Assembly (NCBI RefSeq): GCF_964340395.1 | Contig: NC_135555.1 | Coordinates: 1,297,501 to 1,359,500, forward strand | DNA length: 62,000 bases | Direction of reading: 5' to 3' | Source: Glandiceps talaboti | Lineage: Eukaryota; Hemichordata; Enteropneusta; Spengelidae | Shown: piece after piece, positions 52,601-60,358 of the stretch | Layout: each line of letters opens with the position of its first letter | How positions within the stretch are numbered: the stretch's first letter is position 1 | Made by a program: the position numbers and the translations under genes | The notes under the pieces: model-generated | Told to the model about the DNA's origin: nothing | Databases searched by the model: none | The model's input: only the letters and a program-made list of their open reading frames with translations

Positions 52601-55600
52601 TCCGGCAAAGTTAATTCCCCAGCACAACATTGAAACTGAGACGAACAGCTGGTTTATGCTATAACCACATGGCTTTGTAGGCAACCAGGCAAGAAATAAG
52701 GAACTGTGAGGCGTGATTATAATATATTATAATATATAACTACAGTTAACAACACTTTGGACACAAATAACAGACTTATGAATGACTTGTCTCCACTCGC
52801 TGTCTAGAGTTAGTTCAGGAAATAAGTCAATGTGACAACTAGTTTGTATGTATGTATGGATGTTGGGCGTGTTGGCTGGAGTCTTGCCAATGGCATCTAC
52901 TTACTCACTGATCAATATGTGTGAAACCACACAAACCCACGTGCTATACTGTCTGTGCCATTCTCAAATACTTCCAAAATACCATCACAGAAATACCTTC
53001 ACATATCATACAGCCCTGGTTTGACATAGTTATATGGTTTTTCAGTTGTTGTCAAAACTTTATACTGTGGCCGGAAGTTTGCTAACAAAGGGATATTGAG
53101 TTTAGATTGTACTAGGAGTTGTAGCTAATTGGTACCATTGTTCAACATTGTCAGACTAAATTACCTTTTTGAAACTTATCTTTGACTAACATCTGTACTT
53201 CTTTTTGGCTACTAACATTACAAACTATTCTACTTATCTAAATAATTTAACTATTCCTTATAATAACTTTTGATTATAAATTGCAAAGATTATAAAACAC
53301 AGGCATTCAACTTCTGGTCACTTTAGACTGTGGCTTTTAAATTCAACATGTTTGTTAAATGTAAATCACTGTAAAATTTGTTTACCCTTTATCCTTCAAA
53401 CACCTAATTTATTTTGACAGAAATGTGATTATCCAGTTAATAAATTATGCGCCCTACTTTTAGAGGAGCTATTTTAGTCAATACTTGCCCTTTGTATGTC
53501 ATAGAAGTAACTTAACTTCAGCCTTTCATTTGATGCTGAAAGCTGACCTTTGCTATGTACAGTTTGTTCAAGAAGTGACACACTTCCGGTCCCCTTGTGT
53601 AAATTGGCAAAAGGCTGAACAATTGTGTGTTGGGTAGGGCATTATAATAAGTACCACTACTGGCTATGAAGACAACTTGCAAATGTGTGGTAACTCAGAA
53701 AAGAGAATTTGTATTTGTTATGATATGAAGTCCAATGGAATTCAACATAAGGGATACTATGGGTTGAGGCCTCTACTGATGTGAGGTACTGAGAAGGGTT
53801 TCCTGAGGACTTGGGTTTGTTGACTGCAATGTGTGAGGGGCTTTACTGTGTTAGTATGTGGTATATGCTGTTATATTATAGTAAACTGGCTCATTTACAC
53901 CAGGGTGTGAATTACATTAACAGCTGATCACCCCAATGGTATCTCAATCAAAGCTTGTCTTGCTATGTGTAGCAAATGGCATGGTTTGTATAAATTTGTA
54001 CAAGTAACATTCTCTCACTGTAGAGTGTAGTGTAGTCTATGATTTTAGCAACCTCAAATTCACCCAAAAACCGCACCTTAATACACGCCTGTCCTAAAGC
54101 ATCGTTGCTATTTGCAGTTACCTTTCCACACACATATTGTATACACAAGGCATTTTGTACCCAATCTCAAGACCAGGTTCATGTTTGGTAACAGTACACA
54201 GTAGACATCAGATCTATTGAAGTGTGTGTTGTTGAAAAGGTCTGCTGTAGAATATTGGTTTTACAGATTTATTCAATTGTTTATTATTATAAAGTCACAA
54301 ATGGTTACCACCATAGACCATGACCCAGCAAATGGTCACAGTATCATTTCATGTCATGGTCACAGGTGCATCTACAATTTCTACTTGTCTGCTAAAACAT
54401 ACCTCTTGTGTTGGTTGCCATATCTGCCACCCTCTGAAAGGCTTCAAGAAATGCAGAAGCTGCAATGATGGTTGCTCTAAAGGATAAAAACAAACAAATA
54501 TTTTCAAAATCAGCAGAAAAAAAAGCAGTGATGTAAACAGTAATAGTTTAGTTGTTTTTTTACATGTAAGTAAAATGAGTACACACACAAAAGAACTGTT
54601 GATTTGAAGTCCAGGAATGTCATACATTATTTGTATGTCTGGCTCCTGTGTCTGTTATGTCACAAATAAATACGTATCAACACTTACTGTAAATTACATG
54701 TAAAGACTTACTTGAGAGTGTGGTGAAGCTTTGTTGCTTTGCTCATAAAGTCTTCCCATACTGGACTACTTGTCTGGATAGGAAGGTGAAAAATAGATAA
54801 ACACAGGTGTTATACAGGTATATCTTGTATCCCCAAATAAACTGTCAGTTGAAGAGATCAATTCACTGATAACATTTAAAAAATTATCCCTGCTTTGATA
54901 GCTTTCTTTCCGTTTATATATCAAACGAAACAATTGTAAATACAAAGTAAAATCTGGCGCTATTATCGATCCACTTTCCATGTCTATCACATCAAATAGG
55001 GCCTCGATGCACAAGGCATCGTATATTTTCGTTGTTACATTATCGGTGTGTGTGGAGCGACAGTCTGATAAATTCAAATTGGTTCGTTTATTTATACTTT
55101 AAATTCCCCGTGCAAACGGCATCAGTGTAAATTAAGCGATTGACGAGACGTATGATGCGTGCATTACAACCGATCCATACCTAATGTTAAATTTACGTCA
55201 AAAACTGCAGGTAATATAATTCATTTTTATTCAGTTCAAACCCTCCCACTAGCCCACTTCAAAGACGGGCATACAAGACCTCGCCCCATCTCCCACTCGA
55301 CTCGTCCATCTTTTTTTTTGCCTTTCTGACAACTAAAATTTCGATAGCGTTTTCCCATAATTTCTTTTTTGTATGGTACAAATCCGACGAGCTGTCGCAC
55401 AACTGTACGCCAACATACACAGATCACCGGAAAGCTTTTGTTGTTTGATTGATTGTTTTTGGGATTTATGTGTAGTGTGTGAATACTACATAAAATTGAC
55501 CGGTTTTTCAGGAGGGAATTACTGTGACCGATCTGAATGATCAAGAGCACACTTACCTTCATATCATTTATGATTGTCTGGAATAAACCACCAAGGTTGC

Positions 55601-55628
55601 TGCAATCGCGTTCAATATTACCTTCCAT
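17053..55628 (-). CDS. MTSS1: MTSS1/MIM family protein (IMD + WH2), complete, 14 constitutive exons plus one cassette exon
   Basis: Exons, in transcript order: 55628-55557, 54773-54712, 54476-54403, 28893-28809, 28214-28123, 27585-27511, (27147-27112 optional), 26190-26033, 25457-25305, 24099-23824, 23217-22935, 20858-20784, 19149-19013, 18469-18292, 18134-17053. All phases join; the product is 933 residues (945 with the cassette), longer than human MTSS1 (about 755). Residues 1-257 are the IMD (inverse BAR) domain, which binds phosphoinositide membranes and induces outward curvature. Residues 258-349 are the conserved Ser-rich segment with DSRSSGS and DSGFTS. Then come Pro-rich stretches, the [20 protein letters not shown] block, STIPRN, a large polyglutamine region, and a WH2 motif ([13 protein letters not shown], 909-921) followed by the family terminus NDRSAPR. 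It acts at the plasma membrane, coupling curvature to G-actin. An in-frame TAA at 55659-55661 supports the start. Invertebrates usually have one copy, so this is probably co-orthologous to MTSS1 and MTSS2. Confidence 0.95.
17446..17634 (-). other. MTSS1: Polyglutamine region with two internal YQxATVxQILQ motifs
   Basis: Motif copies at about 17599-17634 ([12 protein letters not shown]) and about 17446-17481 ([12 protein letters not shown]) bracket the longest Gln/His run. Of 12 codons, six differ synonymously and two change the residue. Confidence 0.85.
18135..19012 (-). other. MTSS introns 14 (18135-18291) and 13 (18470-19012)
   Basis: Short introns around exon 14. The 157-bp intron 14 can be read through in frame on its 5' side for a few codons only. 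Nothing else recognised. Confidence 0.7.
18292..18469 (-). CDS. MTSS1: MTSS exon 14
   Basis: Encodes residues 515-573: LALARGL, then [15 protein letters not shown], then CSEDTIPSQ, the block most conserved with vertebrate MTSS proteins outside the IMD and WH2. Acceptor tgctctctag, donor CAAG|GTGAGG, ends in phase 1. Confidence 0.93.
19013..19149 (-). CDS. MTSS1: MTSS exon 13
   Basis: Encodes residues 469-514, including [11 protein letters not shown], which matches the RxRSMxV motif of vertebrate MTSS1, then IQQQLMQQQ. The donor is CAG|GTTAGT and the exon ends in phase 0. Confidence 0.85.
19150..20783 (-). other. MTSS intron 12
   Basis: 1.6-kb CpG-poor intron. It contains a G-rich tract at about 20666-20691 (GGGGCGGGGAGGGGAGGGGG and on), C-rich on the transcribed strand. 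No coding segment supported. Confidence 0.7.
20784..20858 (-). CDS. MTSS1: MTSS exon 12 (75 nt, symmetric)
   Basis: Encodes [16 protein letters not shown] and SSPHQQ between the acceptor cctgttacag and the donor GTAAGT. The length is a multiple of three and both flanking introns are phase 1, so skipping would keep the frame. The acidic Ser/Asp repeat resembles a casein kinase 2 substrate. Confidence 0.75.
20859..22934 (-). other. MTSS intron 11
   Basis: 2.1-kb CpG-poor intron, with the (ACATAT)n satellite-like run at 21162-21410. A duplicated TTTACCATGGCAACAAAACA occurs at about 21712 and 21743. Otherwise nothing recognised. Confidence 0.7.
21162..21410. repeat. (ATACAT)n hexanucleotide array, about 250 bp
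   Basis: Nearly pure ACATAT units. A variant block CACGTACATATACATATAC followed by ATACACATATAC occurs twice, about 78 bp apart, indicating a higher-order internal duplication. Confidence 0.95.
22935..23217 (-). CDS. MTSS1: MTSS exon 11 (Pro-rich)
   Basis: Encodes residues 350-443. Visible elements are [31 protein letters not shown] and [18 protein letters not shown]. Such polyproline stretches in MTSS proteins bind SH3 partners. Acceptor tttccttacag, donor A|GTAAGT, ends in phase 1. Confidence 0.85.
23218..23823 (-). other. MTSS intron 10
   Basis: 606-bp intron whose first bases continue the exon 10 frame for 11 codons to a TAA. Otherwise nothing recognised. Confidence 0.65.
23824..24099 (-). 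CDS. MTSS1: MTSS exon 10 (Ser-rich segment with DSGFTS degron)
   Basis: Encodes residues 258-349: [60 protein letters not shown]. This is the family's hallmark Ser-rich block. The donor CAG|GTTGCA is weak; read-through would stop 11 codons later. Confidence 0.85.
24100..25304 (-). other. MTSS intron 9, with CA-rich repeat
   Basis: 1.2-kb intron. An impure CA/CAGA tract spans 24605-24748, with a perfect AC run at about 24713-24748. Confidence 0.7.
25305..25457 (-). CDS. MTSS1: MTSS exon 9 (end of IMD)
   Basis: Encodes residues 207-257: [20 protein letters not shown], then [18 protein letters not shown], which closes the last IMD helix and the extension conserved in MTSS proteins. Acceptor tttttacag, donor CAG|GTAAGA, phases 0/0. 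Confidence 0.93.
25458..26032 (-). other. MTSS intron 8
   Basis: 575-bp AT-rich intron. Nothing recognised. Confidence 0.7.
26033..26190 (-). CDS. MTSS1: MTSS exon 8 (IMD)
   Basis: Encodes residues 154-206: [52 protein letters not shown]. It forms the long fourth helix of the IMD and is nearly colinear with vertebrate MTSS1. Confidence 0.95.
26191..27510 (-). other. MTSS introns flanking the 36-nt cassette exon
   Basis: If exon 7 is skipped this is a single 1320-bp intron. It also contains an interrupted (GT)n tract at 27206-27266. Nothing else recognised. Confidence 0.65.
27112..27147 (-). CDS. MTSS1: MTSS exon 7, candidate 36-nt cassette exon in the IMD loop
   Basis: Encodes 12 residues ([12 protein letters not shown], with the next junction codon becoming Ser) between the acceptor cattacag and the donor GTATGT. 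It is 36 nt long with phase 1 on both sides, so it can be included or skipped without frame change. Without it, exon 6 joins exon 8 in register with known MTSS proteins. Confidence 0.6.
27511..27585 (-). CDS. MTSS1: MTSS exon 6 (IMD, Lys-rich)
   Basis: Encodes residues 129-153: [20 protein letters not shown], then KKARK. This is the basic stretch of the IMD that contacts phosphoinositides. The donor GTCAGT is slightly off consensus. Confidence 0.93.
27586..28122 (-). other. MTSS intron 5
   Basis: 537-bp intron, a third of it occupied by the three-copy 56-58-bp repeat next to the donor. Confidence 0.75.
27931..28107. repeat. Three-copy tandem repeat, 56-58-bp units, beside MTSS exon 5
   Basis: Units start TTATCACTTGATAAACAA at 27931, 27987 and 28045 and end GAATCCTAATTGAGGTGG. 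The array ends about 15 bp from the exon 5 donor, on its intronic side. Confidence 0.9.
28123..28214 (-). CDS. MTSS1: MTSS exon 5 (IMD)
   Basis: Encodes residues 98-128: [31 protein letters not shown]. Acceptor gttatcag, donor AAG|GTGAGT, ends in phase 1. Confidence 0.95.
28459..28728. mobile_element. 270-bp MITE-like element with 15-bp terminal inverted repeats
   Basis: It starts CAGGGGTGAACAAAT at 28459 and ends with the exact reverse complement at 28714-28728. The interior carries repeated GGACCA/TGGTCC motifs, partly palindromic. CAGGGGTG-type termini are common in hAT-family non-autonomous elements. The flanks (tataataa and tataatat) are a near-match for an 8-bp target duplication. It sits in MTSS intron 4. 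Confidence 0.75.
28809..28893 (-). CDS. MTSS1: MTSS exon 4 (IMD)
   Basis: Encodes residues 70-97: [39 protein letters not shown] is nearly invariant in the family. It follows the 25.5-kb intron 3. Donor CAG|GTAATT, ends in phase 2. Confidence 0.95.
30238..30498. repeat. (GT)n followed by (ATGT)n array
   Basis: Perfect GT run at about 30238-30304, then a nearly perfect ATGT tetranucleotide array at 30310-30498 with one imperfect unit near 30364. The two probably arose by extension of one slipped tract. Confidence 0.97.
30740..31370. repeat. Decayed tandem repeat with roughly 200-bp units
   Basis: Recurring blocks are ACCTTGCC..ATT..CAACATTT (near 30815, 30977 and 31142), AAAAATCCCTCTYAAYTTAAAACC (near 30925 and 31300) and CTAGCTGTGAGTC. 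A 39-bp unit, TACCTAGCTGTGAGTCCTAG and on, is freshly duplicated at 31213-31290. Confidence 0.6.
32349..32484 (+). CDS. Candidate opposite-strand exon, Cys-rich (hypothetical nested gene)
   Basis: A 136-nt segment flanked by a pyrimidine-rich acceptor (tctccatctctctag) and a consensus donor (CCA|GTAAGT). In phase 1-in, phase 2-out it is open for 44 codons: [44 protein letters not shown]. Its 3' half has several CpGs in an intron otherwise nearly devoid of them. The Cys spacing C-x6-C-x5-C is that of the start of a GDNF-receptor/GAS1-type domain, but the fourth Cys is 16 residues on rather than 9-10, so family membership is not shown. It may also be a chance open segment or a fossil exon. Confidence 0.3.
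32710..33090. repeat. Degenerate (GATGT)n / (GCTGT)n pentanucleotide region
   Basis: A pure GATGT run at about 32848-32880 is embedded in diverged TGTGATG, GCTGTGCTGTG and TCATGTCATGT units extending both ways. Confidence 0.75.
35455..35519 (+). CDS. Candidate second opposite-strand exon, Cys-rich (hypothetical nested gene)
   Basis: A 65-nt segment after the acceptor ttatcattcatacag and before GTCAGT. Joined to the segment at 32349-32484 it stays in frame and reads [20 protein letters not shown], then QP. The spacing C-x5-C-x9-C-Q-P equals that of the second to fourth Cys of a GDNF-receptor domain. The segment is short, so chance remains a serious alternative. Confidence 0.2.
36859..37030. 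repeat. Two-copy 99-bp tandem duplication
   Basis: AGCAATGGCATCCA starts at 36859 and again at 36958. The surrounding ~95 bp align at roughly 80 percent by eye. The 99-bp period equals 33 codons, and on the minus strand both copies give a similar peptide ([20 protein letters not shown] versus [18 protein letters not shown]), each interrupted by a stop. Confidence 0.75.
40782..40880. repeat. Two-copy 50-bp tandem duplication
   Basis: AATATACATGAACTTGGA followed by TACCACTAGACTKAGATCAC occurs at 40782 and 40832. Confidence 0.85.
43221..43435 (+). other. Open, splice-flanked segment on the + strand (hypothetical)
   Basis: Follows tctagatacag and ends at CTATG|GTATGT. One frame is open for 72 codons (for example [20 protein letters not shown] and [19 protein letters not shown]). 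Its entry phase matches the exit phase of the segment at 35455-35519. An open frame of this length in a 25-kb intron can easily be chance, and no domain is recognised. Confidence 0.12.
44178..44464. repeat. C-rich (ACCC)n tract and G20 run
   Basis: Cytosine-rich DNA at 44178-44250, including (ACCC)n at 44211-44233, lies 200 bp from an uninterrupted run of 20 G at 44445-44464. Confidence 0.9.
46991..47160. repeat. Minisatellite, about 32-bp units, five copies
   Basis: Units of ACAATGGTATGGCACCTCC plus ACTAGCCACCAGT start at about 46994, 47026, 47057, 47089 and 47122, with growing divergence to the right. Confidence 0.9.
47340..47610. repeat. Diverged direct duplication, about 170 bp
   Basis: Both halves share CATACATTCACATG or ACTACATTCACATG, GAGTTACCGGTAGTT, a GATTCCCA-like block and an ACTGAAATGAA-like block, at about 47370 and 47525. 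Confidence 0.6.
48400..48930. repeat. Irregular minisatellite with GAGAAACTGCATGGTCTAACA core
   Basis: At least twelve diverged copies of a 20-35-bp unit resembling AGAAACTGTATGGTCTAACA, separated by variable spacers with AGTAACACCA. Confidence 0.8.
49643..49670. repeat. (CA)n microsatellite
   Basis: Perfect CA run followed by a short CT run. Confidence 0.95.
54403..54476 (-). CDS. MTSS1: MTSS exon 3 (IMD)
   Basis: Encodes residues 45-69: [24 protein letters not shown]. The match to vertebrate MTSS proteins is almost residue for residue. Acceptor atcctttag, donor GAG|GTATGT, ends in phase 1. Confidence 0.95.
54712..54773 (-). CDS. MTSS1: MTSS exon 2 (IMD)
   Basis: Encodes residues 25-44: [20 protein letters not shown]. 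The PVWEDF motif is diagnostic for the MTSS IMD. Acceptor tatccag, donor GTAAGT, ends in phase 2. Confidence 0.95.
54774..55556 (-). other. MTSS intron 1
   Basis: 783-bp intron, CpG-richer toward the promoter. Nothing else recognised. The 234-bp intron 2 (54477-54711) is likewise featureless. Confidence 0.7.
55557..55628 (-). CDS. MTSS1: MTSS exon 1 (start codon, first IMD helix)
   Basis: Encodes residues 1-24: [24 protein letters not shown]. This N-terminal helix is characteristic of MTSS proteins. An in-frame TAA lies 10 codons upstream (55659-55661). Donor AAG|GTAAGT, phase 0. Confidence 0.95.
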
Positions 55629-56060
55629 GATGGGAAATAGATCCAATGTAACAAAGGTTTATAAATTTCGCGATTCCACTGAAAATACTGATGAAATCCA
55701 CTGAATCCCGCTACCAGTAAAGCGTAGACATTCAACGTTCTGTGGTGGGATCGATTCGGCGGCTCTACTACGAGCGCGAGCACCACACTGGACGATAATA
55801 TACGAATCGCCTTTAAAAACACTATATCCCGATTACTACTTACACGCTTGAGTATTACACGGACACATTATTACAGCAATACACAGTATTAGAAACCCAA
55901 CGAGAGAGAGAGAAAACTGTATCGGACTAAAAGTTAAAATGTACACGTCCGGTCAATCTAGAGGGAAACCCAGTCAATCGTGTTCAATGTGTACACACAG
56001 CGCTGGACACGTCACGTGCGATTGAAACAGATTATTGATTGGTTGGCTCGCTCTTCTATG
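55629..56060 (-). promoter_or_regulatory. MTSS1: Putative MTSS promoter and 5' UTR (CpG-rich)
   Basis: CpGs, rare in the gene body, become frequent from about 55100 to 56030. The block contains a GTCACGTG element (56011-56018; CACGTG is a palindromic bHLH E-box) and a CCAAT box on the minus strand (56038-56042). No TATA box at an obvious position. The transcription start cannot be placed from sequence; it probably lies in this block. Confidence 0.5.
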
Positions 56061-57526
56061 TAGTGTTTGCTCCCCGACTTCTCCAATGGGGAACCTCTAT
56101 GGGATCGGGATCACAATGTACAATAAACAATGCCATTTCACATCTCAAACAGAAAGGATTACACAGGCAAGGAAAAAATTGCTCAAGTTTTTCAATTTTA
56201 TTTCACATATTTGCAAACCAAGAACAGAACAAATAACAAATTGTCAAAATAATGTAAACATGTTGATCTACAAATTATGACAAAATTCATATTTTCCTTT
56301 GGTTCTTGAAGGTACTGAGGGGCAAAAAAATAATATTTACTTTTAGGTGCCCATTTAGTTTTGATGTTCAATACCAAAACACATGAACAAAGTCACGACC
56401 CGCGTTTGATCATATGTACATATGTGTTCAACTTGTTCTTCCCTTGCAAACGTCAAGAAAAATGATGTTAGAATATTAACCTTATTTGTATGAAATGTAT
56501 ATTTGGGAAGGTCAAAGGTCAATTACACTTTTGTTCCAGACGGACCTGTCTCCAGTTCTTCCCCGACGACACACAGCAAATCACCAAATGCCACATTTAA
56601 GCCACGCGTTATCAACCACATCGTAATAATTGAAATATCTAGTTAGTCTGTGACTCTATCCATCATTTCTATCGCAAATTCCACCTTGGCCAGAAGTAAC
56701 CTTTGGTCTCCTGGCCTTTGAGTTTTCTCATGTTTCGATATCAGAAGTTTACCAAAATGAAGATCAGAAAAAAGGGACATTATTTTATATGATTCGTGAG
56801 CAGCACACGACAAAACAAAAGTTGATTCGTGATGTCCCACGAGCCGTACACGACAAAACAAAAAAGTATTTTATGGGAATCATAATCCCAACGTTTAGGG
56901 AAAATACACCTTGCCTCCGAATATGTTTAGAAATTGTAATGCTGTATGTAAGACCTTCGTTTGGAAACAATAGAGGATCATTTACACCAAGATACGAACA
57001 AGTCATTGTTGTTTTAGAGATATTTTCACAAATATCCTTAGCCACCTGTATCCCTTTCTTTGTATATTTTTAGTCCAGAAATGTAACTTTTTTTGTTGAG
57101 AATTAGGAGAAGTAAGCCTTCTACTTTGCAGTCAACAACTAGTTTCTGAGTAAACGTCGTCGTGTTTGTACAAATTCTTAAGGTTTACAAAAAGAGTGGC
57201 CCTTCATGTGCGATCTTCTCTCACGAACCTATCGGTCCATTCCGTCGACCATGAACCACATCTTGTAGTATTGTTAGACTCCCGGATTAGATTGTAAGAT
57301 ACGTCGTGTTGTTCAGCGCTATCAGTCTTACACGAATGTTCCAATCTACCCAATATCCTGACATGAGTAGCTGATCACATGGCACGAATGTCTGTATCTT
57401 ACAGATTATAATAGTGGTGTATATGGCACGAATTCAGAATAATGGCCCGATTGTAATATAAATGTGTGAACAAAAACAGTAAATTTTGTCCCAGAACGTC
57501 CGAGGCTCTTTAAGCATGATTCTACC

Positions 57527-57529
<3 letters not shown>

Positions 57530-57586
<57 letters not shown>

Positions 57587-57616
57587 AGAGAGAGACAGCC
57601 ACACACACACACACAC

Positions 57617-57690
<74 letters not shown>
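57530..57690. repeat. (AC)n / (GA)n / (ACAG)n compound microsatellite
   Basis: AC at 57530-57582, GA at about 57583-57595, AC at 57600-57619, ACAG at about 57618-57652, and AC to 57690. Confidence 0.97.
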
Positions 57691-57695
<5 letters not shown>

Positions 57696-58575
57696 ATTTA
57701 CCTTAATTTTGTGTTGAAAGGTGAACCGTCAATACAAACAGATTATAGTATGTATTATAGTAAACATAATTTAATGACGTCATTAATTTAACATTAATCG
57801 AATGAATTAATCACGGTCAACTTTCGAACGTCAAATAAGTTATTGGAAACAGAAGCCGCATTGCCATACTTTCTTGTTGACATTTTCTGGCCCTACGAGG
57901 TCCATTGAGGTCCAAAGGGATCAAAGTTTGAGACTGATATGCAGCTGTCGGTAACTCTAGCACACTTTCCAACAGCTGTTGCCAATGGTGATAACTGCGC
58001 ATTGGCGCGTCTTCTGACCCGATGACAGTGAAAATGGTGATTTAAACGTACAAAATAAACTTCTATCACAAAGTTCCAAACTTCAGAGAACCATTTCCGA
58101 TGTTTGGAGATACACGTGTAGACATGTAAATCAAAGAGGATGTGGGACACTGACAACAGAGATGGTATGCCAACAATTCTATATGGTATGTCAATTTCAT
58201 CGATTTATTTGACTGGCAGACAATCCTATAATCTGCCATGCATGTTTGATTGACAAGCAAACATAAGTAGGAGTGATGAATGCCATCAGAGTCTCATTCA
58301 ACAATCTGGTTGTCATGGTGATGCCAGAGTAGCCATTCAATTGCAATGTTATGTGATTTGTTCCAAGTAAAGGTTAATGATAATTTATGCAACGGATTAG
58401 TTTGTGACAGCAATATTTGAAGAATGTCTTTAGATCATACATTATGTAGTATTATATTGTGTACGATAGATAATGATGATACTTACCCATTCCTTCAGAT
58501 ACTCCTTGCACGCTTACTTTAAATAAACAATGCCCCTTTTGTGAGAAATTCGTCAAAATGTCACCAACAATGCAG

Positions 58576-58577
<2 letters not shown>

Positions 58578-58627
<50 letters not shown>
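58578..58627. repeat. (AC)n microsatellite
   Basis: Perfect AC run of about 50 bp. Confidence 0.97.
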
Positions 58628-58628
<1 letters not shown>

Positions 58629-59786
58629 TTAATAATAAATCGAAATAATAAAATTTCTTTGTCTTCTAGCTACGGAATGTCTTTCTGAAGATTCACTTGT
58701 AAATGTGTGGAATTTCGTTAATTTAGAGATATTCTCTTATGTGAATACTCCTTTTAGCCGAATGACAGGCTAAAAAACAGTACAATAACACTAATTATTT
58801 ACAACTGTAACATCTAACACAAACGACCTAACCTGACCTCTTCAAGGTACATACGTTCTCAAGTGCATACCTAGGCTGGGGTTATCATAAACACGAAACA
58901 CTACAAATAAAATGATACTTACATAATAATAATACTTGCTGTAGGTCCAAATGTCAAGTAGAAAACATAAAAAGAGTCAGTATTTATATCTAGCTTCAAG
59001 TGGTGAGTATTTGATAGTTCGTAATATCAATAATGACATTAGCTTTCATTGCTGAATCAAAGACATGGTGTTCACATTTCCTCTCGTACAATATTTTAAA
59101 ATTTATAACGAAATTGTAAGGTGACTGTAAAAATTACAAAGCCTGTATTTTCTACCATATATGTTTGTTATATTAGTAGATCATTTATTTTGATTTAAAA
59201 TTGTTCGATATTTCTAAGATTTTGTAACGTCAGCAGAGTCTTCACTGTTGTTGATTCCTGCACGCATCCCTTGCGATCGACGTGGGTTAATTTACTGTTT
59301 ATAACAATTCTCCTGTCGTATAACAGACAGCAGTTTGATCAATTCCTTTTTACTGACAACAGTTTCGAGACATTTATCAATACAAATCAAATATGCGTGA
59401 CATATTTTCGATCATGCATGACCGAGGGATATATGCATGCTTACCTACATATCAATGTTGAACCTTCATTCTTACTTTCTTCAATGAAAGAAACTCCCAT
59501 ATCTCAATTCAGGTAATCTCCAAAAAGTCATTACATAGTTGTGAACCACAAAGTATGGTCCCTCAGGTTGTCCATTATTATACACAGTTATTATAACATT
59601 TTTCTGTCGTTTTCTGAAGTGTTCACACAGAAAAAAAAGAAAAGAAAAAAAGGAGATACACATATTCTTCGTCGTCTCTTCTTTAAGCAAACGGTTTACT
59701 TATTTTAGCAATTTCCTCGGGCTATTACATATGCATTCTAAGGTTCATAGTATGCAGACCACCTTTCATGAACAACGACAAAAAAA

Positions 59787-59787
<1 letters not shown>

Positions 59788-59825
<38 letters not shown>
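59788..59825. repeat. (AAC)n microsatellite
   Basis: A poly(A) run leads into about twelve AAC units. Confidence 0.95.
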
Positions 59826-59826
<1 letters not shown>

Positions 59827-60045
59827 ATTATAGGTTATTTAAGTAAGCATATATATATATAAGTTTGGGTGAACACTTCTGAAATTTGACGTTAAATGAA
59901 AAAGAATCTTAGAGCAACAAAATAAATGATTGTAAAAATAACATGTAAGCCTCATCTCAAGTCAATCTGAATCATTAATATGATCTAGTTTATTTTCATC
60001 AGTCTTAGACTCAAACCTTAAGTTAAAAAAAAGTTTTGTAAGTCT

Positions 60046-60171
60046 TCATGTAAGCTTATAGCCTGGAATCCATGCGGATAGGCTCGGGGATTTTAAATGT
60101 TGTGCTGGGGAAAGCAAAATTTAAAATCCCCATCCGCATGATATTGATTTAAGGCTAGTAAGCTTACATGA
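60046..60171. mobile_element. Foldback element A, 126 bp, interrupted palindrome
   Basis: TCATGTAAGCTTATAGCC at the left pairs with GGCTAGTAAGCTTACATGA at the right. Inner arms GGGGATTTTAAAT and ATTTAAAATCCCC pair, as do CATGCGGAT and ATCCGCATG. The loop is about 20 bp. Probably a non-autonomous foldback transposon. Confidence 0.75.
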
Positions 60172-60174
60172 CAA

Positions 60175-60358
60175 CATGGAGGTATAGGGTTTATACTAGT
60201 CTTGCTGCTAGACGTTCGGGCTTTCTTTCGATAATATAAGCGAACGAAGTTCTCAGTAAGGGCTTGTTCCATCCTCGATAGCGATGTTCGGTCGTGTGTC
60301 GTATTCTATCGGAAGAACATCCGAAGTCTAGCAGATAGACTAGGGTTATACCTCCATG
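60175..60358. mobile_element. Foldback element B, 184 bp, about 45-bp imperfect arms
   Basis: CATGGAGGTATA at 60175 pairs with TATACCTCCATG ending at 60358. Further in, CTAGTCTTGCTGCTAGAC pairs with GTCTAGCAGATAGACTAG, and CGG/CCG blocks continue the stem. The interior is CpG-rich. It abuts element A with a 3-bp gap. Confidence 0.75.

Larger units (their letters stand above)
28894..54402 (-). other. MTSS intron 3 (25.5 kb)
   Basis: The largest intron, separating IMD exons 3 and 4. It is AT-rich and strongly CpG-poor. It holds microsatellites (30238-30498), several tandem repeats (30740-31370, 32710-33090, 36859-37030, 40782-40880, 46991-47160, 48400-48930), a C-rich/G20 pair (44178-44250, 44445-44464), (CA)n at 49643-49670, and candidate opposite-strand exons at 32349-32484 and 35455-35519. 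The remaining DNA shows nothing I can name. Confidence 0.75.
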
